From Chromera velia (lineage: Eukaryota > Sar > Chromeraceae), in NCBI GenBank assembly GCA_018398765.1, contig JAHBMJ010000138.1:35089-55595 (forward strand): a stretch of 20,507 nucleotides of DNA. Reading direction: 5' to 3'. Under the pieces are notes generated by a model that was given only the letters and a program-made list of their open reading frames with translations, was not told the origin of the DNA and made no database searches. A program made the position numbers and the translations under genes. This document shows, piece after piece, positions 1 to 10,500 of the stretch (the first letter of the stretch is position 1; each line of letters begins with the position of its first letter).

Positions 1-108
1 GCGCAGGACAAGGAAATCGAGAGTGAGATGAAGTTCGTGCGAGAGGAAGTTGAACAGCCGCTCCTCAGGAGGGTCACAGGACAGAACAAAGGCGACTTCA
101 CCGGAGAG
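1..108 (+). CDS. exon of the unrecognised left-edge gene (5'-truncated by the window)
   Basis: Open in frame 1 from the window edge. It encodes a charged segment containing EMKFVREEVEQPLLRRVTGQ and ends phase 0 before a GTTAGT donor. Confidence 0.55.
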
Positions 109-676
109 GTTAGTGAGCAAATATTTTCCCTCTCGGAATTATTTTTCCCGATGGCCATTTATTCACGAGCTCGAGAAAATTACCCATGGTTGTTTATCCC
201 ATCTGTCAGGGAGTAGTTGGCCAAAATGTCCAGTACTTGAAGCAACTCGCGGTGAAGCTCACTGCCAAGCTACTAGAGGGGGCTGCGCGAAACAAGCGAA
301 AACAGCCCCTGCTTACCGATGTCTACGAGAGGTCGGGTCCTCGACCACGATTATCTACGTCGAGAGAGCGCATCTTTCTTGCTTTTGTCCCGTCACAGAA
401 CCTTCTTCACTCGGTGACTCTTCGCTCGTTCACTGCAGACTGAAGCTACGAGGCAAGATTGGGCTCCAGCCGCCGTACCTCAACAAGATGAATCGCGTCT
501 ACAAGACCAGCAGAGCAAACACAAACCACTTCCCTTCACAGGGGTGGCAAGACACGCCGCTTTCCCCCTTCGAGGCACGGTCCCACGAAACAGCGGCAAG
601 CCGAGTGCTTCGCTCGCTCGGCAAAGCGCTGGAACCTGTCATGCCCGAGAGGTATTCAGGAGGAGATTTCAAGTGA
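1..676 (+). CDS. 3' part of an unrecognised spliced gene (three exons)
   Basis: This is the end of a plus-strand gene that begins before the window. Three exons join in one frame: 1-108, 210-331 and 439-676, the last ending in a TGA stop. Donors are GTTAGT at 109 and GTCGGG at 332; acceptors are TCTGTCAG (209) and CACTGCAG (438). Junction phases are 0 and 2 and match, which supports the model. The visible product is about 155 aa, charged and mostly helical-looking. It has a basic stretch (NKRKQPLLTDVYERLKLRGK, spanning the second junction) followed by GLQPPYLNKMNRVYKTSRAN. The last 50 residues look less structured. Bases 1-6 (gcgcag) could themselves be a 3' splice site, so the first exon may begin at 7. 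I do not recognise the family and assign no function. Confidence 0.6.
210..331 (+). CDS. internal exon of the unrecognised left-edge gene
   Basis: Follows an ATCTGTCAG acceptor. It begins GVVGQNVQYLKQLAVKL and ends phase 2 at a GTCGGG donor. Reading through the donor would instead run to a stop near 443. Confidence 0.55.
439..676 (+). CDS. terminal exon of the unrecognised left-edge gene
   Basis: Follows CACTGCAG. It supplies the one base that completes the phase-2 codon (AG+A, Arg), then runs 78 codons to a TGA stop at 674-676. Confidence 0.55.
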
Positions 677-1269
677 TTCATCAACAAGCCTTAGGCCCGG
701 GCCGGGCCCTCATCGTCTGGAGCTCTTTCAAAGCCTCTTTTTCATGCACACAGTTTGCATATTTCAAGATGACAGCAAAAAAGCTGCTGGCCGTTCATGT
801 CTTCAAAAGTACTTATACTGACCTTCTTAACTAATGTCACTAATTGAGAAATTTTTACCGAAACCAAGACCAAATTTTAGTATCATAAACAATTTAATTT
901 AGGCAATTTTAGCAGGTATTAATTAACACATATAGGAGTTGGCGCATGTTGCTTAGAAATCTGGGCTCCAGTTGAAGTCTTCTAGGAAGTTTTTTATTTT
1001 AGTAAGGATTCTAGCTCTTAGTGTAGGGGCTAGCTTTTATTTTAAGAAAAGAAAAAGAAGTGAAAATTGAACTGGGGGAAAGGCGGAGACTAGGGTGGAG
1101 AGGGGAGAGAAAAGAAAGAAGAAAGAATGCACTGGTGGTCGCCATGTTTTACACAAGATTTAGTGTTATCCCGGGAATTTATCTGATGTACAGCTTATAA
1201 AGAAAGCGCCTAGATGCACACCAAAAAGTCTGATCGATCGACTAGCTGAGCGAGAGCTATATAAAGTTG

Positions 1270-1740
1270 TGAATTGATGTATCCAATGTATCTAGCCAAA
1301 ATCTGAGGGGTCGGGTGGATGTATATTACTAAGCCAGATGTAGCCAAAGTTTTCCAATATTTTTAGTAGTATAAATTTTATTTTTTAAGGTTTTACTTTT
1401 ATAGTAAAAACGATAAATTATACCCCCACCTCTCTGTTATATCCCCCCCCCTTCTGCCCTCCCCCCCCGCCCGACGCCCTAGCCAATACCCCCCCCCTTC
1501 CCCGGTTAACTCCTAAGGGACCTCCCCCAGGGGGATAGGGTGGGATGAGGTGTGAAAGAGGGGGAAGGGGGACTAAAAAAGCTCAATCATAAGCCTTAAT
1601 ATGAGCCCTGGGTAGGCTTTGCCCCCCTAAATCCCTCCATAGGCCGTATATCTAATGTATCCAAAAGATTCCAAATATATCTAATGTATTCAAACTTATG
1701 ATCTCAATGGATATATCAATAGATGTATCCAACCATTTTG
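1270..1740. repeat. cluster of short dispersed TGTATCCAA-type repeats
   Basis: Variants of ATGTATCCAA or ATGTATCTA recur at about 1277-1293, 1317-1324, 1653-1690 and 1713-1733, separated by unrelated and C-rich DNA. They look like decayed pieces of one AT-rich repeat. Family unknown. Confidence 0.35.
1436..1540 (+). repeat. C-homopolymer-rich patch
   Basis: Several C runs of 7-9 bases (1443-1451, 1461-1468, 1490-1497) lie together. They are followed by CTCCCCCAGGGGGAT at about 1532-1546, a near-perfect hairpin. Such DNA can form i-motif/G-quadruplex structures and is hard to sequence, so the base count may be unreliable. Confidence 0.6.
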
Positions 1741-2429
1741 TAACTCTGGAGCTATAAATTTAGTATAAAGCAAAAAGCGCAGTATTATATCTAATGAGGA
1801 CGTTAACAATAACGCAGCTAGAAAGGTAGTTAGCGTAACATAAGAACATGAAGTTGCATAGGCCATACGCAGAGTCTAAGGACTGTCAGATCTAAAGGCA
1901 AGCACAAAGACGGACAGAAGATCATGTTGTCACTCTGATTCATTGGATGGGATTGACAGATTGAATTGTATGCGATGGAGCTGATTGATGCCTTGCGCGG
2001 CCCTGGAAAGCCCTAGGTCCGGCAAAGCGGTCTTGCTATCTGCGTGCGGGCCAGCCGTCGGGCGGCGGCACACAACACAAATACCTTTTTTCTTCTTTTA
2101 TTTTTCGGAAGTTTCTCCTTGAGTTGCATGCGTGCGTTTGATTTGCATGGAAATAAGAGGGGCAACGCGTGCGATGGCGGCCATGTGCACGCGTTCGGCC
2201 GCGGGTGTCCGATGCTGGACCGATGATGTCCGTTCATATCCATTTCAACAGGGTGCAGCCTTGCAAGCGGGTGGAGTAATTCCCTCTTTTTTCTCCAGTG
2301 AGAAGAGGGTGAAGAGGCACCTTTCGACAGAGAGGCTTTTCGATCCTGCTTCCTTCAGCAGCGGTAGAGACAAGAGGACGCAATCCCGTGCCGTCTCCGC
2401 AAGCTTCCACACCCTTCACTGCCTGAAAA

Positions 2430-2774
2430 ATGAAGAAAAAGGACAAGGCAGCCAAGGGACCGAAACCAAAACCTGCAGAGGAGGAGGAGGATCTGGACTG
2501 GTTGCGTTCTTATGACGGGAATTGGTACGATTTGGATATCAGGGGTGTTCAAACCAGCAGGGAGGCATGCGAGGGAGAAGGAGAAGGACCACCCCTGTCA
2601 ATTTCCTTCTCGGGCCCTGCAGGTGTGAGGGACGCTGTGGACTCCCTCCTGCAGACAGCCAAGGAGAGACACGCAGAGAGGACAAAACAGTTCGGGAAAT
2701 TGGCCAATGAGGACACGGAGCAGCAGTTCGTGAGGAACTATGCGACTAAGGAGGGATCCACTCTGACTGATAAG
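2430..2774 (+). CDS. MAK21: MAK21 exon 1
   Basis: Starts [20 protein letters not shown] and gives 115 codons. It ends phase 0 at DK before donor GTGAGG. It holds the basic/acidic N-terminus and the NWYDLDIRG segment. Confidence 0.85.
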
Positions 2775-3829
2775 GTGAGGTAAAGGTGCGGTAAATGGAT
2801 CTCCAGTGAAATGAAATTTGCGCCATCCGATAGAACGAGAGTGAAACAACTGACAGGTGAAATGACGCGATCAAGAAAGCGGTGCACTCCGACTGACAAG
2901 GTCAATTCATGCCCTAACCCATCTGTTCCAGCCGTCTCCAACGTTCCCCCACTCTTCAATAAAGCCAAATAGAAACCAAAAGAGCCTTTGTCCCCTGTAT
3001 GCAGGTGAATTCTCTGATCATTCTGGTACAGCAGTCTCCGATTTTCAACTCCTGGGCCCTGACGTCTCTGTTGAATTTATGCGGCAGGCTGAAGAGCAAC
3101 AGGGCCCAGCCGGTTCTCAACGCTCTGCACGATCTCTTCCTTCACCCCCTTTTGCCCGTCTCCAGAAAATTGCGTTTTTTTCATCAGCAGCCGCAGATCA
3201 AACAGGAAAGACTGGAGTCTCGGTTCAATGAGGAATTGAAGAAGTGGAAGGAGACGCACAGGAAGACCCACGTGAAGGCCAAGAAGAACAAAAACAAACC
3301 ACAGGAACGGATGACCTTGAACCTCTTTCTGGAAGAACGAACGGCAGTTGTGTGGTACTTTGAGGATCTCTTGAAAACTGCGTTTGCCGGGTTTGTGCAG
3401 GTCGGTGCGTCTGTCAGTGGGTCTGTCGATCAGTCGCACCACAGAAAAGAACGAAAGCCGCATTTCCTTCCGCCTGTTTGTTCTCTTCAAAAGTCGCCTC
3501 CAAGAAAAGAGGCACCTCTGTCGTGCTGCGGCATTTGTTTGCCTCTCTTGGTCTGTCTCTCCTTTTCCATTTAGTGATGGGCCTTTGGGTGTCTGTCTGA
3601 CGATCCTGTTCTCTACTCTTTTTTTTTCTGTGTCCTGCCTCCTACTTCTTCGTTTTTGTTCCTCAATTCCATTCATTCTCCCCCCTCCTCGTTTTTCCTT
3701 TTTGGCATCAAGATGGAGCTTCGAGGGGTTGAACTTTCCCCCTGCACATGCACAGAAGACTTTCTTGTTGTTTCCTGCGCCCAGGCTTCTTCTGGATGCA
3801 CTTTTTGGCGCGCGCAAGCGTGTGTGTGA

Positions 3830-3869
<40 letters not shown>

Positions 3870-4059
3870 CTGCTTGCCGCTGCCACTCTGGACCCTCTGG
3901 AAATTTTTCGCCGCCGCTCTCTGACGATCTGCTGCTCTCTTCTGAAGAGTAGACCTGAGCAGGAAGGGGCGCTGTTGGAGAGACTGGTGACCAGACTAGG
4001 CGACTCGGATAACAGGACCGCGTCGCTGGCGGCAATGTGCATCAAGGAGGTCAGTCAAG

Positions 4060-4090
<31 letters not shown>

Positions 4091-5910
4091 AGGCTTCAGC
4101 GTGTTTTGTGTGACTGGTCTTGTTGTATGTGCGCACCATTTTTGTGGCATGTCTGCATGTGTCTAGTCCCCTTTTTGTGGCTCTGTGCACGATAGAGGCC
4201 CGTGAGGTCATTCGATAGTTCACCTTTTCAGTCAGAAGGCGCGTGATGCAGTGAGACAGCCATGTCGTATGTATAACTATGACTATGACTATGGCGCGCC
4301 ATTGTTATCCGTATCCAGAGCTAACTGGATACTTCTAACGTTAGGCAGTGTTGCTATTTCCTAGGATGCGACGCTACACTGTCTGAGTCATGCAGTAGTA
4401 AGATTTTATTGAACAGACTCTGTGCAGGTAGGCCAAGCGGTGAAGCAAGCGGCTTTAATTTGTCTTGCAGAAGCTGTCTGGATATGTTTTGAAAAAATCT
4501 CTTTCCTTTGGTTTGACTCCGCAAAGTTCCTTAATTGTCATCGTCTTCTCTGATTTTTTTTTTTCTTGTCGTCGTCTTCTCTGATTTAGCTCGAGCTGAC
4601 TCTCCTCGACTTCTCTCTTCTCTATCCCCTTCCCTGTCCCCCCTCTGTGCAGGTGTTGGAGGAGCACCCGGCCATGGGTGTCGTAGTGGTGTCCTCCATC
4701 TCGGAGCTCGTGCAGAAGAGCATCATGCAGCTTAACGAAATGCCACCCCCCAGCAGGCACATGGGGGGGAGAGGGAGAGGGAGAGGTCGGGGCAGAGGAC
4801 GAGGCTCTAAGTTGAGGTTTGAGCAGCAGAAGGAAGAGGCAAAGCAGGCCGAGAGGGACAGGAGACGGGGGATGGAGAGGAGACGGGAGGGGGCATACAG
4901 AGGGCTCCTTCTGCTCTCGGAGCTCAAATTGAGGAGGTCAGCAATGTCGTCATGTTTTTTTGTGTTTGGATCGGAATGGTGCCACTCACAGATTCCTGAA
5001 CGATTGGATGCGAGACTCGTGATGGGAGGGAGGGAGAAGATCTGCATCTCTTTTCTCTCTCTGACTGCGTTCATCTTTCGTTTCCGCACATGAGAAGGGA
5101 AGGTCTTTGGGAGAACAGGAGACGAGAGAGAAAGAGAAGATCCTTGCTCGTATGCTTCAGGTCTCAAGACAAATCTTTCGGGGTTGTCTCTTTCTTTTCG
5201 TCTCTCTCTGGGCATATACGGGAACACAAAAGGAAGGAAGATTGCGTAACTTCTTGTGTCCTTTTCATGGGAGGGACCAATCGGATTCTTTCCCTTCTGT
5301 TGAATGTGCATGTATGTATGTATGTATGTATGTATGTATGTGCCTGTCCTTGCATCTGCCTGCGTTCATCCAGAGGACAGCCCGAGGTTGCAGAACGACT
5401 TGCCGACGCGTACCTCTCGGCCCTCGGGGTTCTCTTGGGGGGGGCTGCTGAGGGAGAGGGAGGGGAGGGGGGAGTGGCTGTTGAAAATGGGGGGGGAGGG
5501 GCAATGCACCACGGGGCGATCGAAAATGGTGGGTGGGACCATGCGATCGTCGATCTCTTTTTGCCCTTTCTTTTTTTCTGGAAAGGAAGCCCGTTCTTGG
5601 CTCCCCTCGCACGTACCCTCGTGTGCTACTCGATCAACGTCCTTTCTCTCTTTGCTTCTCCTGTCATTCTCTGCCAATTTTGTCTTCCTTCGTGTCTTCA
5701 ACCTTTGCTGCTCTGTCGGATGGACCCTTTCCCTTGTGCCGCCACGGCATCTTTTTCCTTCTTTCTTCCTTTCTGTGTCGTTCTCTTCTCTGCATGCCCT
5801 CCGGACCTGATACCATCATCTGGTCAAATGCAAAGAGAATGAATGCATTGTATTGCCCCGTGTGATTCTTTCTGTATTCTGCATCGGATACTCCAAATGC
5901 ACTTCTCCCG

Positions 5911-5947
<37 letters not shown>

Positions 5948-7469
5948 GCCTGCCTGTCTGTCTGTCTGTCTGTGTGTCTGTCTGTCTGTCTGTCCTTCCG
6001 TCTGTCTGTCCTTCCGTCTGTCTGTGTGTCTGTCTGTCTGTCTGTGTCTGTCTCTCCGTCTGTCTGTCCTTCTGTCTGTCTGTCTGTCTGTCAGGAGGCG
6101 TCGGTGAAGAGGGCAGAAGGAGAGGGCGAGGAAGGGGCCTATGGAGGGGCAGAGGGGGAAGGGGAAGAGGGGGCATGTTTGGTTTCTCTGCATCCTCCTC
6201 GGCTTGGACCTCTCAAAGGAAAAGTATGGACAAGAGATCGAAAGTGGGTCGGTCTTTTTTTGTTTGTTTGTTTGTTTGTCGTCAAACAATCAGACTCCAT
6301 TTTGTATCTCTGTCACATGTACACTGTCTCCTTCTTCCCCCTCCTCCGTATTCTCTCTCTGTTTTCCTGTCTCAAAAACAAAATTGAGTGCATACCCTTC
6401 ATCCTTCGCTGTCCACTCCCTCCTTCCTTCATCCCTCCCTGATTGCAGGCCAGCGGCATTTCAGAGAAGATGTTCGGAATTCTCCGGGCCCTCTTGTCAG
6501 GCCTCCACAGAGTCTTTCCTTATCTCCCAGACCCATCAGATGGCAAAGAGGAAGGGGAGAAAAAGGAAGGAGGGGAAGAGAACAAGAAGGATAAAGGGAG
6601 AGTGGCTCTTGCGACGAAATTGGAGAGCAGGGTCGACTCTCTCTTCAAGATGTGCCACTTGGTCCCCTCCCCTCCTCTGGTTATACTCTGTCTTCTTGTG
6701 CTCAAGAGACTTGCAAGCGCATACAGGTGTGTGTGTTCGGTCGACGTTGGACCGTGTGGCCTCCCTCTTATGAGGGCGTGTCGCAGTTTCTTTCGCATTG
6801 GGACGGCGGATGGGGGGAGACTTTATGAAGGGCGCTGAGAGTGGACAAAGAAGCATGTGTCGCACTTCTGTTCAAGAGAACACGCATGCCGGTTTCCCAT
6901 TTTTTCTCTTCTCTGCTGTCTGATGCGATCCTTTGTGATCTGATAATTACTTTTGGTCTTTTTTTGTCGTGTACTTCTTGATCCCGCTGGCACTCCTCGC
7001 TTTCTTTCCTGACTAGCGGTGGGCTTGATGGATGATGCACTTAGCCGCGCTTTCTTCAGTTGATTGATTCATGCAGCGGTTGACTTTTGACTCACCTCCC
7101 GTCCCGAGATTCAGTAGACATTCTTCTTTCTGCCTTTGCGATGGATGCAGTCTGAGCTCGGATCGGTTTCTCCGTCTCCTCTACGCACAGCTGGGCAGGG
7201 TGGATCTTTTCAGCGTGAGTTTTTTTTTTCAATTATTGTTATTTTTTTTTTTTTTTAAAAAGGGTGGATCCTTTTAGTGTGAGGTTTTTTTTTTTTTTAA
7301 AAAAAAAAAAGGTGGATCTTTTTAGTGTGATTTTTTTTGTTTTGTTTTTTAATGAGGGTGGATCTTCTCAGTGTGAGTTTTTGTTTTTCTTCTTTCTGAG
7401 TGATGGCAGGGCGTTGCCGGAGTGCTAGATCTGAATGGGACGACCGATCCGTTGCATCCATCGATGATG

Positions 7470-7502
<33 letters not shown>

Positions 7503-10500
7503 GCCCACTTTGTCTGAGTTGTCGTGATGTTCTTTTGTCTTTGTTGCTTTCTTTCTTTCTGTCTATTGTGTTCATGAAGAAAGGAAGGGAGAAGAAGAAA
7601 CAGATAGTCTGTCTGTCTGTCTGAGTTTTCCTTCCTTCCTTCCTTCCTTCCTTCACCTTGGAGGAAGGTACACACATACATCTTGTATCTGTTTGCGCCT
7701 AGGCCCTTTTGGGGTGTCAAAAGCGATCCGAAAAGCTGCGGATCGTGCTGCGTGCTGCTGCTTTCTATAAGGGCGTGCACTCGCGCAGAGAGAGAGAAGG
7801 AGAGAGGGGGAGGGAGAGAGACAGCGCCGTGGGCAAGGGAGACTGCTGCGTTTCTCCGTGTGTTCTTCAGGCAATTTGTTCTGATCTTCGCTTCGTTCAC
7901 TGCATGCAAGAAGCTTTTCTTTCCTCATTTTCGTGTTTCGTGCGTGCAGGCCCGCAACAGACATCAGCTTCTGAGTCTGGTCGAGCACACCCTGGAGGAG
8001 GGCGAAGAGGAGAGGCCGCCCAGGTGAGGCATGCAGGGCAGAAGAAGAAGAAAGGGTTGCGTTGCGTTGGGGCAGTGGGAGTTGGTACTCGGGGGGGCAG
8101 AAAGAAAGTGGGTCGGCAGGGAAAAAAAGGAGCGGGGCAGAAAGAAAAGCGTAAGAGGAGACAAGGGGGAACAGAAGGAAAAGCGTAGATGGGAAACAGA
8201 AAGAAAAGGCAGGGGCAGAAAGGAGGCAAAATATGGACAAGTGCAAAGAAACGGAACCGGGCAGAAGCACGCTTCGTCTCTTCCTTCTGTTTTGCGTCCT
8301 CAAAAAGAGAAGCGACACCGAAAGAGTGCGGGCAGGGCGGCCCGTTTGGCGACAGACAAGAACGAGTCTGGTGTGTTTCTGTGTCTAGATCATCTACTCT
8401 CCTTCCTGTTTTACTGCCCCTTCCCTTCCCTCTCCCACCTGATTCCTCCTCCCTGCCTGCAGAGTGTTTGCCCTTCTGCGGCGGCTCCTCGCGTCCGTGG
8501 CCCTCCACTGGGACTCTGCCGATTTGGAGGCCCATGGGTTGGAGACGCTGGGGGGGGCTCTGTGCTCGGGTCGTGTCAGACAGGCCGTGGCGTTGGACCT
8601 TGTCTCAAGGTCTGAGGGTGCGATTGTGATGGATGCAGAGGGGGAGGAGGAGCTTGGTAGGGGGGAGAGGGAGGAGGAGGAAGACGAAGAGGAGGGAGAG
8701 GGGAGAGAGGAGAAGAATCAACTCGCTCTGAAAGGATTCGACTGCAACAAGAGAGAGCCCATCTTCTCGAAGGTGAGTTGTTAAAGGATGAAATCGGTGT
8801 GAGGAGGAGTGTCCAAATGAATCCTTGGATGGATGGATGGATGGATGGATAGATAGATGGATCAGCAATAAGGGCCCAAAAAAGTGTCGGAATGCCCCGA
8901 GTGCACTGTTCGGGTGAATCGCTTGTACTTCCTGCGGAATTTGAAAGGATTCGTGTGAAAGAAAGGGATGAAAGGAGGGGTGCACACATAAATAAGTACT
9001 TGGTGTTACGCACCTGGAGGTTGTCGCTGTTTCGATCGTTCTTTGTGTCATTTTCCTTTCGGCCTGCCCTTCCAGTTGGTGTGCATGTGTGTACATTTAT
9101 GTACCTGTGCCCCCCCCCCCCCCCCCCCCCCNNNNNNNNNNNNNNNNNNNNNNNNNNNNNNNNNNNNNNNNNNNNNNCCCGCCTCCCTCTTCATGCAGGC
9201 TGACAGAACTCCCCTGTGGGAGCTGCACCTGCTGAGTTGCGACGTGCACCCGACGGTGGGTGAGGTTGCGTCCAGGCTGATAGAGGAGCCCTCAGTCGCA
9301 GAGTCTTTGCCTGGTAAGGCAGCGGGGCTGGCTCGTTTGGCGGTGGGGCAGCTGAAGGTATTGGAGCAACGTGCGGCGGCGGCAAAGGAAAAGGCGGAGA
9401 GACGACGGCAGGACGCGGAGGGGAAGGGGGAGAAGGCGGGTGGGGGGTCTCAAAGAGAAGAGAGGGAGAGGTTTGGAGTGGAGTTGAAAAAACTGGAGAC
9501 CTCAAAGGTTTGTTCTTCCCTCGAATTTTGCCTCCTGTGAATAGATTTGCCTCTTTGTTGCTTTGGAAAGGGAATCGGTACAAAACTGAACTGATCAATT
9601 GCTGTGGGGGGTTCCTCAGATTCAGCAGTATGTGGGTCGGTCGAAGAGAAGACGGGGGGGGCGAGACACGAAGAGAAGAAAAAACGAGGGCGTGGAAGAA
9701 AAGAGAGCACAGCGGGCACGCATACGTGCATTCTGATTATCTCGAATCCTCTATGTGTTTGTCAAAACAAACATACGTGATATTTTTCTTTTTGTTCTCT
9801 GCTTTTTCATCAAACAACAAGGGAGACAAGAGTTCTTTCGGCACTCATTTTTTCTTCCTTCCTTCCTTCTTTCCTTCCACAGATCCTCAACGCCCTCACA
9901 TACGCACCAGTCGAAGTGGACGTCGAGACTGAGGTAAGGCTGTCTGTCTCTCTCTCTCTGTCTCTCTGTTTCAAAAGAAAAAAAAAATCGTACAATCTGT
10001 CTGTTTGTTTCTTCCCATCTGTTTGCCTCTTAATCGCATTGATTTCCTGCAGGGCAGAGGCAGAGGGATCTTTTGATTGTCTTCCCGTCTTTGTCTGTCA
10101 TCCCGTTCATTAATTCTTATGATTTCCTCATCTCAGAATGTTGTGCCTTGCATATGACCGCGGTCTAGTCCCTTTGTCTCTGTGCATGCGTCTCTGTGTG
10201 CATGCTCCCTTTGTCTCTGTGCATGCGTCTCTGTGTGCATGCTCCTTTCTGGATTTGTGTACATGCAAAGTGAGTCTGGAGAGAGGGAGAGAGAGAGAGA
10301 GAGAGAGTGTGTGTGTGTGTGTGCAGGGCAAAAAAGCGGACGGCCAACGTGCGACCGTCTCGACGGAGGTGATCATGTCGGAAGGGTGTCTGTGGCCCTC
10401 CATGGCCGATTTCTTTCGGAAGGATCGGAAGGAAAAGGCGAAGGCGGGGGGGATGGGGGAGCAGGGCAAAGGGAAGCAGAAAAAAGAGAGTTTAGGCGGC

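Larger units (their letters stand above)
677..2429. other. intergenic DNA and 5' flank of the MAK21-like gene
   Basis: No convincing coding exon. About 830-1430 is AT-rich. About 1436-1540 is C-rich. About 1640-1740 is AT-rich again with several short repeats of the form TGTATCCAA. A TATATAAAG string occurs at about 1258-1266, too far from either gene to assign. Composition becomes GC-richer from about 1985, and 1985-2429 probably contains the promoter and 5' untranslated region of the downstream gene. No specific promoter element can be claimed. Confidence 0.5.

Noticed and set aside
3077..4045. 322-codon open frame on the minus strand
   Set aside because: It is antisense to MAK21 exons 2 and 3, whose plus-strand reading has clear family motifs. 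The frame passes through a (CA)n repeat.
4432..4492. tRNA-like string (GGCCAAGCGGTGAAGC...) in intron 3
   Set aside because: The D-arm-like motif is present but no matching anticodon arm, T-arm (GGTTCRA) or acceptor stem could be found.
5911..6093. CRISPR-like array of short repeats
   Set aside because: It is a plain tetranucleotide microsatellite with no unique spacers, in a eukaryotic intron.
5664..6176. Asp/Arg/Gln/Thr-repeat protein on the minus strand (TDRQ repeats)
   Set aside because: It is a direct translation of the (TCTG)n microsatellite in intron 5 and has no independent support.
8031..8615. 194-codon Lys/Arg/Gly-rich open frame
   Set aside because: It covers the purine-rich start of intron 9 and then runs out of frame through exon 10, whose correct frame carries the CBF motifs.
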